DNA of 64,000 nucleotides from QHVT01 sp036389275 (GTDB lineage Bacteria > Acidobacteriota > Thermoanaerobaculia > Gp7-AA8): the NCBI GenBank assembly GCA_036389275.1, contig DASVQE010000081.1, forward strand, positions 75,518 to 139,517, in the 5' to 3' direction. The translations under genes and the position numbers were made by a program. The notes under the pieces were generated by a model. That model worked only from the letters and a program-made list of their open reading frames with translations. It searched no databases and was not told where the DNA came from. This document shows, in pieces, positions 17,877 to 25,664 of the stretch; within the stretch, counting starts at the first letter, position 1; each line of letters begins with the position of its first letter.

Positions 17877-19865
17877 TTACATGGTCAACAACGCCCGCAG
17901 CCGCTCCGGGTCCGCGGTTGGTTCCTCGCAGGCGTAGCCGACGCAGACGTAGGCCAGCTCGCGGTCTTGCGGTCGGCGTTCCATCAGCGGGAGGTCGGTG
18001 GACTGGGTGCCGGCGACGAGGACGCGGTGTGGGACGAACATGCGGCCGATGGTTTTGCGCAGCGCGCGGGCGACGTCGCCGGTGCCGGTGATGGCGATCT
18101 CGCGCGGTTGGGCGGCGCGCCACTCGGCCACGCCGAGGAGGAAGCCGAAGCCGGAGGCGTATTTCTCCGCGAGCGGCCAGAGCGACTCGACGGTGGCGGT
18201 GGCGATGCGCGCGTACTCCTCGTTGCCGAACAGCAGCGCGTGGCGCAGCAGGACGTCGCACGCGACGGAAGTGCCGGACGGCGTGGCGTTGTCGAACAGG
18301 TCCTTCGGGCGCGTGATCAGCTTCTCGTGATCGACCGGCGTGTCGTAGAAGCCGCCGTTCTCCTCGTCGCGGAAGCGCGAGAGCATCGCGTCGACCAGCG
18401 TGCGCGCGCCGTCGAGGAAGCGCCGCTCGTGCACGGCCTCGTACGCCAGCGTCAGGCCCCAGGCCACGCCGGAGTAGTCTTCGAGCAGGCCGTTGATCTT
18501 CGCGTGACGCAATAAACGACCGTCAGTAATACGAGTCAGTAAATAGTCCGCATTTCTGGTAACGATATCTTCGTACTTTCCAAAAGCGAGGCAGGCCTCG
18601 GAGAACGCGGCGAGCATCCAGCCGTTCCAGCCGGAGAGGATCTTTTCGTCGCGTCCCGGCCAGACGCGTTTCGCGCGCACTCCGTAGAGCTTGCACTTGC
18701 CGCGCGCGGCGATGTCGGCCAGGGCGTCGAGAGTGATGCCGAGGTCGGCGGCGACGCTGGCCGGATCGCGCGGCACGTTGAGGATGTTGTGGCCTTCCCA
18801 GTTCCCGCGCTCGGTGATGTCGTAGAGCGCGCAGAAGGCGCGTCCTTCGTCGCCGAGGAGCTCCATCACCTCGGCGCGGGTCCAGACGTAGAACTTCCCT
18901 TCTTCGCCTTCGCTGTCGGCGTCGAGGGTCGAGTAGAACGCTCCCTCGGGCGAGGTCATCTCGCGCGCCACGAAGGCGAAGATCTCGTTCGCGATCTGCG
19001 CGAAAAACGGATCCTCCGTCCACTGCCAGGCGCGCGTGTAGAGCCGCGCCAGCAGCGCGTTGTCGTACAGCATTTTTTCAAAGTGCGGCACGAGCCAGCG
19101 CGCGTCGACCGAGTAGCGGTGAAAGCCGCCGCCGATCTGGTCGTACATGCCGCCGCGCGCCATCACCGTCAGCGTGTGCGTGACGATCTCGCGCAGCGCC
19201 GCGTCGCCGGTGCGATGCGCCACCTGCATCAGAAAGTCGAGCGACATCGACGGCGGAAACTTCGGCGCGCCGCCGAAGCCGCCATGCACGCGGTCGTAAT
19301 TCGCGGCGATGCGCGAGGCTGCGCGGTCGAGACCGGCGCGCTCGATGCTGCCGCCGCGCTGCAGCCGCAAGCCTTTGTCGATCGCGCCGCGCACTTCTTC
19401 CGATGCCTCTTCGACCTCGCGGCGCCGCGAGCGATAGATGTTCGCGACGTGCTCGAGCACGCGGCGGAAGCTCGGCATGCCGTGGCGATCGTCGGGCGGA
19501 AAGTACGTCCCGGCGAAGAACGGCTTGCCGTCCGGCGTGAGGAACACCGACATCGGCCAGCCGCCGTGGCCGGTCATCATCTGCACGGCCTGCATGTAGA
19601 TCGAGTCGACGTCGGGACGCTCCTCGCGATCGACCTTGATGGCGACGAAGTCTTCGTTGAGGATCTGCGCGATCTCCTCGTTCTCGAACGACTCGCGCTC
19701 CATGACGTGGCACCAGTGGCAGGCCGAGTACCCGATCGAGAGAAAGATCGGCCGGTCCTCGTCGCGCGACTTCGCGAACGCCTCGTCACCCCACGGATAC
19801 CAGTCGACAGGGTTGTGCGCGTGCTGCAGCAGGTAGGGCGAGGTTTCGTGGGCGAGGCGGTTCAT
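17877..19865 (-). CDS. Thioredoxin-domain protein of the YyaL/SSP411 family
   Basis: 662 residues, the family length. It starts MNRLAHETSPYLLQHAHNPV, the family signature, then a thioredoxin-like domain with CHWCHVMERESF (about residue 50) and a glycoside-hydrolase-like alpha/alpha barrel. The exact biochemical role of this widespread family (DUF255, human SPATA20) is not settled. Near 18505-18595 the gene has an abrupt AT-rich patch with TTA and AGA codons although the protein stays in family. The downstream neighbour on this strand is the decayed repeat region, so its transcript probably ends there. Confidence 0.92.
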   Translation of the reverse strand: MNRLAHETSPYLLQHAHNPVDWYPWGDEAFAKSRDEDRPIFLSIGYSACHWCHVMERESFENEEIAQILNEDFVAIKVDREERPDVDSIYMQAVQMMTGHGGWPMSVFLTPDGKPFFAGTYFPPDDRHGMPSFRRVLEHVANIYRSRRREVEEASEEVRGAIDKGLRLQRGGSIERAGLDRAASRIAANYDRVHGGFGGAPKFPPSMSLDFLMQVAHRTGDAALREIVTHTLTVMARGGMYDQIGGGFHRYSVDARWLVPHFEKMLYDNALLARLYTRAWQWTEDPFFAQIANEIFAFVAREMTSPEGAFYSTLDADSEGEEGKFYVWTRAEVMELLGDEGRAFCALYDITERGNWEGHNILNVPRDPASVAADLGITLDALADIAARGKCKLYGVRAKRVWPGRDEKILSGWNGWMLAAFSEACLAFGKYEDIVTRNADYLLTRITDGRLLRHAKINGLLEDYSGVAWGLTLAYEAVHERRFLDGARTLVDAMLSRFRDEENGGFYDTPVDHEKLITRPKDLFDNATPSGTSVACDVLLRHALLFGNEEYARIATATVESLWPLAEKYASGFGFLLGVAEWRAAQPREIAITGTGDVARALRKTIGRMFVPHRVLVAGTQSTDLPLMERRPQDRELAYVCVGYACEEPTADPERLRALLTM

Positions 19866-19884
19866 GCGTGCAGTCGCTGCACGC
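19866..19884 (-). promoter_or_regulatory. Perfect hairpin directly before the YyaL-family start codon
   Basis: 8-bp arms GCGTGCAG / CTGCACGC with a 3-base loop, touching the ATG of the downstream gene and 14 bases after the stop of the DUF11 gene. It could end the upstream transcript or mask translation initiation; there is no T-tract. Confidence 0.5.
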
Positions 19885-19898
19885 GCCGCGCCCGTGCC

Positions 19899-21152
19899 TC
19901 AGCGCCGCATCACGTACAACCCGGCCGCGGCGATCGCGAGCGCGAGCATGGCCAGCATGCGCGGATCGAGCGCCGGAATCTCCGCCGCCGCGCGCAACGT
20001 GGTGTTCGTCGTGGCGGTGTCGTTCGCGCCGTTCGTGTCGCCGGTCATGGCCACGCTGGCGGTGTTGCTGATGACCGTGCCGGCTGGCGACGACGCGCTC
20101 GTGTTCACGCTCAGCAGGAACGTCGCGGACGAGGCGTCGGGCATCGTCGCGGCCGTGCAGGTAATGGTCGAGGTGCCGCTGCAGATGAAGGCCGGGCCGG
20201 AGGTCTGGGTGATGAAGTTGAAGGTGGTGTTCGCCGGGACGTTGTCGGTGAGCGTGACGTTCGTGGCGGCGCCCGGGCCGTGGTTCGTGACGGTGATGGT
20301 GTACTGGATGGGCTGGCTGGCGAAGCTGGTGGCCGGGCCGGTCTTGGTGACGCCGACGTCGCCCGCGGGAACGAAGGCGAGCGCATCGATCTGCGGCGGC
20401 AGCAGACCGATCTGAGTGATCGCGCCGGTGACGAGGTTCACCCGCGCCAGGTCCGACGGGTAGCCCGACGGCGGCCGCGGCCCGCAGTTGCCAATGCGCG
20501 CGTAGTAGTAAACGCCGGAGACCGGATCGGTCGCCGCGGCGCTCACCGAGTCGGAGCCGACGGCGCCGCCGCAGGGCGGTACCTGCGCGTTCGGCATGAG
20601 CGAGCCCTGCGGCGTGACCGCACCGGTCGTCGTGTTGACGGTGTAGTAGAGGTTCGTATCCGAGCCCGGCACGACGTACAGCGCTCCGTTGGCCGCGAAC
20701 TCGAGCGCGTTGCCACCGCCGCTGACGCCGGAGTCGCCGACGACCGTGACGGTGGCCGTGGTCAGGTCGATCGTGGAGAGGTCGTTCGTGGTGAGGTTCC
20801 ACCCGAAGAGCGTGCCGTCGGCGCGGAAGGTGATGTCGCCCATCCCGACGCTCGGGTTCAGCGCGCCGATGATCGTCACGGCCGCCGTGGCCGGATTGAT
20901 GGTGACGAGACATTTGGCGCAGAGCGGCGACTGAACTGTCGTGACGCCGTAGAGAATGCCGGTGACGGGGTTGTACGCGAGGCCGCCCAGCGCCACCGGC
21001 ATCGCGCCGACGACCGTCGCCGCGGCCGTAGCCGGATCGATGATGTACAGGTTGCTCGGAAGGTTTCCGCCGCTCGCGCCGTACAGCACGGCCGCATTCG
21101 CGTTCATCGCCGAGCACACTGCGAGCAACACACCCATCATCACCTTGCGCAT
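19899..21152 (-). CDS. Secreted DUF11-domain protein with IPTL-CTERM-like sorting tail
   Basis: 417 residues. It has a signal peptide (MRKVMMGVLLAVCSAMNANA), then beta-propeller-like repeats built on LY.ID..TA..T.VG / NPVTGILYG units (about 25-260). A DUF11 domain follows (VGVTKTGPATSFASQPIQYT ... NHGPGAATNVTLTDNVPANT). The C-terminus is IPALDPRMLAMLALAIAAAG ending in MRR: a short motif, a hydrophobic helix and a basic end, the layout of IPTL-CTERM signals processed by exosortase-type systems. No sorting enzyme is in the window. Confidence 0.85.
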   Translation of the reverse strand: MRKVMMGVLLAVCSAMNANAAVLYGASGGNLPSNLYIIDPATAAATVVGAMPVALGGLAYNPVTGILYGVTTVQSPLCAKCLVTINPATAAVTIIGALNPSVGMGDITFRADGTLFGWNLTTNDLSTIDLTTATVTVVGDSGVSGGGNALEFAANGALYVVPGSDTNLYYTVNTTTGAVTPQGSLMPNAQVPPCGGAVGSDSVSAAATDPVSGVYYYARIGNCGPRPPSGYPSDLARVNLVTGAITQIGLLPPQIDALAFVPAGDVGVTKTGPATSFASQPIQYTITVTNHGPGAATNVTLTDNVPANTTFNFITQTSGPAFICSGTSTITCTAATMPDASSATFLLSVNTSASSPAGTVISNTASVAMTGDTNGANDTATTNTTLRAAAEIPALDPRMLAMLALAIAAAGLYVMRR

Positions 21153-21159
21153 GGCGCGC

Positions 21160-21165
21160 AGTTTA
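21160..21165 (-). promoter_or_regulatory. -10 element (TAAACT) of the DUF11 gene
   Basis: TAAACT on the minus strand, 7 bases before ATG 21152, no ribosome binding site. Confidence 0.55.
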
Positions 21166-21170
21166 AAGGA

Positions 21171-23006
21171 TCACGCGCGCAATGCCTCGAGCAGTTGCGG
21201 CGGAAACGCGCGCATCTCAAAGTACTCGCTCTCGAGCTCCTCCACCTGAAAGCGGTCGAGGCCGGAGTTCGAGAGAAAGTCGTTGCGCAGTTTCACGTCG
21301 TGCTCCTCGACGATGCGCGGCAGGAGTTGATTGATGTAGAAGGCTTCGAGGCGGATCTTGGTGATCACCTCTTCGAGCAGCCCTTCGTCGATCTGATCCT
21401 GCAGCTCGCGCAGCTCCGGATCGTGCGCGATCTCGGCGCGGATCTCGCGGCGGAAGGTGTCGCGTCCTTCGCTCGTGTTGAGCTCGAGATAGAAATTCGA
21501 CATGCGCCGCCGCGCCAGTTGATACGCGGCAAAGTAGGCGCGCTCATGGCGATTGATCGACGTGATGGCGTCGACGACGCCGGCGATCGACTCCTCGTTG
21601 TTCTCGATCGAGATCAGGCCGAGGGTCAGCGCGTAGAGCTTCTTTTTCCCGTAGGCGAGCGCGTATTCGTTGTTCACCACCGGATCGATGAAGAGCTGTT
21701 GGAAGAGGCCGCGGCGCAGCTTCTCGAACACCTGCATGTTGCCGAGGAGCGAGCGCACCTGCTCCTGCGTCAGCTCGACGTCGTCCATGAAGGCGAGTTT
21801 GTTGACGAGCGTCGTGGTGTGATCGATGCGGTCGAAGAGCGTCACCAGCTCGCCGAACGATTCGAGCCGCTCGAAGTCTTCTTCCTCGCGGCCGATCTCG
21901 TCGATGAGGCGGCCGGTCTCGAGCAGCAACTCCTCGAAGGTCTGGTCGCGATTCGCGGCCGCCTTCTGCTTGTTCTCCATGAGCTGCACGAGATCGAGCG
22001 AGGAGAGCTTGCGCGTGATGTTGCGGCCGAGGAGAAAGCCGCCGAGGATCTCGCGCGTCGACTGGATGTACTCCGGCTCATCTTCCTTGCGCGTGGCCAC
22101 GGCGCGCGGCTCCTGCAGCACGATCTCCTCGAGCGTGTCGAAGATCGAGAGCGGCACCTCGTTGCGCAGCGAGAGCGTGCGCAGGCGCATCAGCCGCGCG
22201 CGCGCCGACGGATCGATCACCGAGCCGGCGCAGGAGGCGAGGATGCGCTTGTACTCGTCGATCAGCTCCTGGTTGTCGGGATGGTGATAGATGACGTCGA
22301 TCTGGATGCGCTCGCGCTGATACGGCTCGATCGGCTGGTCGGCCAGCGCCGCGGAGACTTCGTCGAGCGAGCGCGTGTTGACGTACGCGGTGCGGCAGAT
22401 GTCGGCGAGCTGTTGATTCGGCCGGTGCACGACGCGCACGATCACCAGCGTCGTCTCCGGCTCGCCGAGCGCGTCGAGCATCTCGTGCGCGAGCGCGAGG
22501 AACTGTCCGGCGCCGACTTTCTTCGAGCGCTTCATCAGCTTGCCGACGCTCTTGAGCGTTTTCTCCTGCCGGTCGCCGACGTCGGGATGGCGCTTGCGGT
22601 CGTCGACGAAGAAGAAGTGGTTGGCGACGGCGTTGCCCTGCAGGAAGAGGTTCTCCCACCGCTCGAAGCCTTCGGTGTTCGTGGTGAAGCGCAGCTCGTG
22701 CGAGCGCGTGTCGACGGTGGTGCCGAAGAGGATGAGGCGGTTGACCACTTCCTCGTTCAGCAGATCGCCGACCGGCAGATGCCCGCCGAACATGTACTCG
22801 CCGAAGATGCCGCCGTTCCCGCGGAAGCGTACGCCTTCGGGGTTGAGGACGATCTCGGAGCTGCCGCCGAAGTAGCGCACCACGTCGCCGCGCGGAGCTT
22901 TGATCTGTTCGAAGAAAAAGCGGCGGTCGACGTCCGGCCCGACCACGACGGCGAAGTACTCGATGACTTCGCCGAGGAAGCCGTGGTGGACGATGGCGCG
23001 GATCAC
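21171..23006 (-). CDS. Conserved protein of unknown function (TIGR04442-like)
   Basis: 611 residues, soluble, no signal peptide or membrane helix. The N-terminal third (MIRAIVHHGFLGEVIEYFAV ... FGGSSEIVLNPEGVRF) is alpha/beta; the remainder is strongly helical and charged (ELTQEQVRSLLGNMQVFEKL, AHDPELRELQDQIDEGLLEE). From memory it resembles the family called TIGR04442, found in delta-proteobacteria and Acidobacteriota, with no assigned function; I could not verify this. GTG 23006 is chosen because TAGTAT lies 6 bases upstream. A perfect hairpin sits just beyond that element. Confidence 0.75.
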   Translation of the reverse strand: MIRAIVHHGFLGEVIEYFAVVVGPDVDRRFFFEQIKAPRGDVVRYFGGSSEIVLNPEGVRFRGNGGIFGEYMFGGHLPVGDLLNEEVVNRLILFGTTVDTRSHELRFTTNTEGFERWENLFLQGNAVANHFFFVDDRKRHPDVGDRQEKTLKSVGKLMKRSKKVGAGQFLALAHEMLDALGEPETTLVIVRVVHRPNQQLADICRTAYVNTRSLDEVSAALADQPIEPYQRERIQIDVIYHHPDNQELIDEYKRILASCAGSVIDPSARARLMRLRTLSLRNEVPLSIFDTLEEIVLQEPRAVATRKEDEPEYIQSTREILGGFLLGRNITRKLSSLDLVQLMENKQKAAANRDQTFEELLLETGRLIDEIGREEEDFERLESFGELVTLFDRIDHTTTLVNKLAFMDDVELTQEQVRSLLGNMQVFEKLRRGLFQQLFIDPVVNNEYALAYGKKKLYALTLGLISIENNEESIAGVVDAITSINRHERAYFAAYQLARRRMSNFYLELNTSEGRDTFRREIRAEIAHDPELRELQDQIDEGLLEEVITKIRLEAFYINQLLPRIVEEHDVKLRNDFLSNSGLDRFQVEELESEYFEMRAFPPQLLEALRA

Positions 23007-23012
23007 GGGTGA

Positions 23013-23018
23013 ATACTA
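23013..23018 (-). promoter_or_regulatory. -10 element (TAGTAT) of the TIGR04442-like gene
   Basis: TAGTAT 6 bases before GTG 23006 on the minus strand; no ribosome binding site, consistent with a leaderless message. Confidence 0.55.
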
Positions 23019-23039
23019 ATGCTGCGCGAAGCGCAGCAT
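23019..23039. repeat. Perfect hairpin upstream of the TIGR04442-like promoter
   Basis: 9-bp arms ATGCTGCGC / GCGCAGCAT with a 3-base loop (GAA). It lies immediately upstream of the -10 element at 23013-23018, so it is either an operator or the end of the xerC transcript. The rest of 23040-23122 shows nothing recognisable. Confidence 0.6.
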
Positions 23040-23122
23040 CTCTGGTGACACCGCGGCGAGGTGGCCGCACGTCGCGGCACGAGCCGCCGCGAATGGGCAG
23101 CAGCAGCGCGGTGTAACCGGAG

Positions 23123-23143
23123 ATCCTGCGCTGCGCGCAGGAT
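23123..23143 (-). terminator. Hairpin at the end of xerC
   Basis: 9-bp arms ATCCTGCGC / GCGCAGGAT with a 3-base loop, directly after the xerC stop codon. It lacks a T-tract, so termination is inferred from position. Confidence 0.5.
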
Positions 23144-24046
23144 TCACGCCCGCGGATGCGCCTTCTTGTACACGGCGATCAACTGCCAGTCATTCAAGTG
23201 CGTGTACTTTTGCGTCGTCGACAGCGATGCGTGGCCGAGGAGCTCCTGGATGCCGCGCAGGTCGGCGCCGGCATTCAATAAGTGTGTGGCGAAGGAATGA
23301 CGGAGCGTGTGTGGCGAGATGCCGGCCTGCAGCGCCGCTTTGCGCACATAGCCTTCGAACAGCCGCCGCACGCTGCGCGTGGTGATGCGCGCTCCTTTGT
23401 AATTGACGAACACCGCCTGCTCCTCGGCGTCGCGAACGAGCTCGCCGCGCACCGCCAGCCAGGCGCGCAGCGCCGCCTCCGCCTTCGTGCCGAACGGCAC
23501 GATGCGCTCCTTCGAGCCCTTGCCGTGCACCTTCACCAGCCGCGCGCGCAGCTCGAGATCGTCGATGTCGATGCCGGTCAGCTCGCCGATGCGCAAACCC
23601 GAGGCGTAGAGCAGCTCGAGGAACGCCGCGTCGCGCGCGCCGAGCGGCGCCGACGGATCGGGCTGTTCGAGCAGCAGCGCGACGTCGGAGGTCTGCATCA
23701 CCGCCGGCAGATGCTTCTCCCGTTTCGGCGTCGTCACGCTGCGGGCCGGATTCGCCTCGACGACGCCTTCGCGGACGAGGTACTTGAAGAACGTGCGCAG
23801 CGCGGAGAGATGCCGCGCGATCGACGAGCGGCTCAGCTTCCGCCGCGCCAGGTGCGCGAGATACGCGCGGACGGCGAGATGGTCGACGCGCCGCAGCTCG
23901 AGCTGCTCGCGCGACATCGTGAAGTAATCGTTGCAGAGGAAGGCAGTGAACGACTCCAGATCGTCGCGATACGCCGCGATCGTGTTCGGCGATACGTTGC
24001 GCTCGTACGTCAGGTAGTCGAGGAAACTGCCGATCTCGTTGGTCAC
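23144..24046 (-). CDS. xerC: Tyrosine recombinase XerC
   Basis: 300 residues. Resolves chromosome dimers at dif together with XerD. N-terminal SAM-like DNA-binding domain (FLDYLTYERNVSPNTIAAYR). The catalytic domain has arginine in SGLRIGELTGI, lysine in KVHGKGSKERIVP, HTLRHSFATHLL, LGHASLSTTQKYTHL and the final tyrosine in that last motif. Length and full motif set match housekeeping Xer rather than an integron or phage integrase. GTG 24046 is only 27 bases from the gcvT start on the opposite strand, so the two promoters overlap. Confidence 0.92.
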   Translation of the reverse strand: MTNEIGSFLDYLTYERNVSPNTIAAYRDDLESFTAFLCNDYFTMSREQLELRRVDHLAVRAYLAHLARRKLSRSSIARHLSALRTFFKYLVREGVVEANPARSVTTPKREKHLPAVMQTSDVALLLEQPDPSAPLGARDAAFLELLYASGLRIGELTGIDIDDLELRARLVKVHGKGSKERIVPFGTKAEAALRAWLAVRGELVRDAEEQAVFVNYKGARITTRSVRRLFEGYVRKAALQAGISPHTLRHSFATHLLNAGADLRGIQELLGHASLSTTQKYTHLNDWQLIAVYKKAHPRA

Positions 24047-24059
24047 CGGACCATTGTGC

Positions 24060-24065
24060 TACGGT
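24060..24065 (+). promoter_or_regulatory. -10 element (TACGGT) of the glycine cleavage operon
   Basis: TACGGT 8 bases before ATG 24074. The whole divergent gap to xerC is 27 bases, too short for a glycine riboswitch. Confidence 0.5.
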
Positions 24066-24073
24066 ACGCGCCC

Positions 24074-25165
24074 ATGGCAGACGAGGCCCTCAAGAAAACT
24101 CCGCTGAATGAGGTCGAAAAAGAGCTCGGCGGGAAGATGGTCGACTTCGGCGGCTGGGAGTTGCCGGTGCAGTTCAGCGGCATTCTCGACGAGCACGAGG
24201 CGGTGCGCACGCGTGCCGGCATCTTCGACGTCTCGCACATGGGCGAGCTCACCGTGCGCGGGCCGCAGGCGCTGGAGCTGCTGCAGCGCACCACCTGCAA
24301 CGACGTCTCGAAGCTCGCCGACGGCCGCGCGCATTACAACGGCCTGCTCTATCCGAACGGCGGCTTCGTCGACGACATCCTGATCTACCGCATCGCCGCC
24401 GACGATTACTTCGTGGTCGTGAACGCCTCGAACACCGACAAAGACTTCGAGTGGCTGCGCGATTCGTCGCGCGACTTCGATGCCGAGGTGCGCGACGTGA
24501 GCGCCGACTACGCGCAGCTCGCCGTGCAGGGCCCGGAGGCGGAGCGCGTGCTGCAGACCATGACCGAGCTGCCGCTGCGCGACATCAAGTACTACCGCTT
24601 CGCGCAAGGCTCCGTCGACGGCGCGCCGGCCATCGTCTCGCGCACTGGCTACACCGGCGAGGACGGCTTCGAGGTCTACGTCGCGCCCGAGCATGGTCCG
24701 GCCCTCATGCGCAAGCTCGTCGACGCCGGCGTCAAGCCGTGCGGTCTCGGCGCGCGCGACACGCTCCGCCTCGAAGCGAAGATGGCGCTCTACGGCAACG
24801 ACATCGACGACACCACCACGCCGGTGCAGGCCGACCTCGGCTGGATCGTGAAGCTGGAGAAAGGTGACTTCGCCGGCCGCGACGTGCTGCAGCGCGAATC
24901 GAGCGAAGGACCGCCGCGCAAGCTGGTCGGCTTCGAGATGGTCGACCGCGGCATCGCCCGGCACGGCTACCCGATCGTCGACGGCTCCGGCGAGATCGGC
25001 ATCGTCACCAGCGGCACGCATTCACCGACGTTGAAAAAAGCGATCGGACTCGCATATCTTCCGCTCGACAAGTCTGCGCCTGGCAGCGACTTCACCGTCG
25101 TGATCCGCGGCAAGGAAGCGCGGGCCCGCGTCGTTCCGACTCCGTTCTACAAACGCGCAAAGTAG
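24074..25165 (+). CDS. gcvT: Glycine cleavage system T protein (aminomethyltransferase)
   Basis: Releases ammonia from the aminomethyl-lipoyl arm of H protein and passes the methylene group to tetrahydrofolate. 363 residues. Conserved blocks: MVDFGGWELPVQFSGILDEH, AGIFDVSHMGE, the folate-binding region NASNTDKDFEWL, SRTGYTGEDGFEVY, GLGARDTLRLEAKMALYGND and the C-terminal TSGTHSPTLKKAIGLAYL. First gene of gcvT-gcvH-gcvPA-gcvPB. ATG 24074 fits both the family N-terminus and the promoter. Confidence 0.97.
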   Translation: MADEALKKTPLNEVEKELGGKMVDFGGWELPVQFSGILDEHEAVRTRAGIFDVSHMGELTVRGPQALELLQRTTCNDVSKLADGRAHYNGLLYPNGGFVDDILIYRIAADDYFVVVNASNTDKDFEWLRDSSRDFDAEVRDVSADYAQLAVQGPEAERVLQTMTELPLRDIKYYRFAQGSVDGAPAIVSRTGYTGEDGFEVYVAPEHGPALMRKLVDAGVKPCGLGARDTLRLEAKMALYGNDIDDTTTPVQADLGWIVKLEKGDFAGRDVLQRESSEGPPRKLVGFEMVDRGIARHGYPIVDGSGEIGIVTSGTHSPTLKKAIGLAYLPLDKSAPGSDFTVVIRGKEARARVVPTPFYKRAK

Positions 25166-25182
25166 AAAGTAGGGAGACCTTC

Positions 25183-25578
25183 ATGTCGTCGATCCCTGAA
25201 GACAACAAGTACGCGAAGAGCCACGAGTACGCACACGCTGAAGGCGGCGTGGCCATGATCGGCATCACCGATTACGCACAGAGCCAGCTCGGCGACGTCG
25301 TGTACGTCGAGCTGCCGCAGGTCGGGACGCAGCTCGACGCGAACGAAGAACTCGGCAGCATCGAGTCGGTCAAAGCAGTCTCCGAGCTCTTCGCGCCCTG
25401 CTCCGGCGAAGTGATCGAGATCAACGAGGCGCTCGCCGAGAACCCGGCTCTCGTCAACACCGATCCGTACGGCGACGGCTGGATGATCAAGATCCGCCTG
25501 TCCGACCCCACCGAGCTCGACGAGCTGATGAACTCCGAGGAGTACGAGGAGTACATCGAGAAGGAATCGGGGCATTAG
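25183..25578 (+). CDS. gcvH: Glycine cleavage system H protein
   Basis: Carries the lipoyl arm between P, T and L proteins. 131 residues. The lipoylated lysine is in GSIESVKAVSELFAPCSGEV (about residue 65), and the C-terminal ..NPYGDGWM-type motif appears as NTDPYGDGWMIKI. An AGGGAG at 25171-25176 precedes ATG 25183. The gene is followed by a heptamer inverted repeat before gcvPA. Confidence 0.97.
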   Translation: MSSIPEDNKYAKSHEYAHAEGGVAMIGITDYAQSQLGDVVYVELPQVGTQLDANEELGSIESVKAVSELFAPCSGEVIEINEALAENPALVNTDPYGDGWMIKIRLSDPTELDELMNSEEYEEYIEKESGH

Positions 25579-25584
25579 AGGCAG

Positions 25585-25652
25585 GTGCCAAGTGCAAAGT
25601 GCTAAGTGCAAAGTGCAGCACTTAGCACTTAGCACTTAGCACTTAGCACTTT
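25585..25652. repeat. Inverted array of heptamer repeats (AGTGCAA/AGTGCTA)
   Basis: About four and a half direct heptamers on the left (GTGCCAA, GTGCAAA, GTGCTAA, GTGCAAA) meet about five reverse-complement heptamers on the right (GCACTTA repeats). Together they can fold into a long hairpin in the gcvH-gcvPA spacer. Confidence 0.9.
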
Positions 25653-25664
25653 GCTCTTCACCTC

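Noticed and set aside
18789..23012. Very long open frame on the plus strand (over 1,400 codons) opposite the YyaL, DUF11 and TIGR04442-like genes
   Set aside because: The minus strand in the same place encodes recognised proteins. The plus-strand translation is Arg/Val/Glu/Ala-rich with no conserved motif, which is typical of the antisense frame of GC-rich genes.
23144..24046. Phage or island integrase
   Set aside because: Length, full XerC motif set and lack of any attachment site, tRNA or mobile cargo nearby fit the housekeeping recombinase.
24047..24073. Glycine riboswitch before gcvT
   Set aside because: Only 27 bases separate the xerC and gcvT starts, and a -10 element places the transcript start at the ATG.
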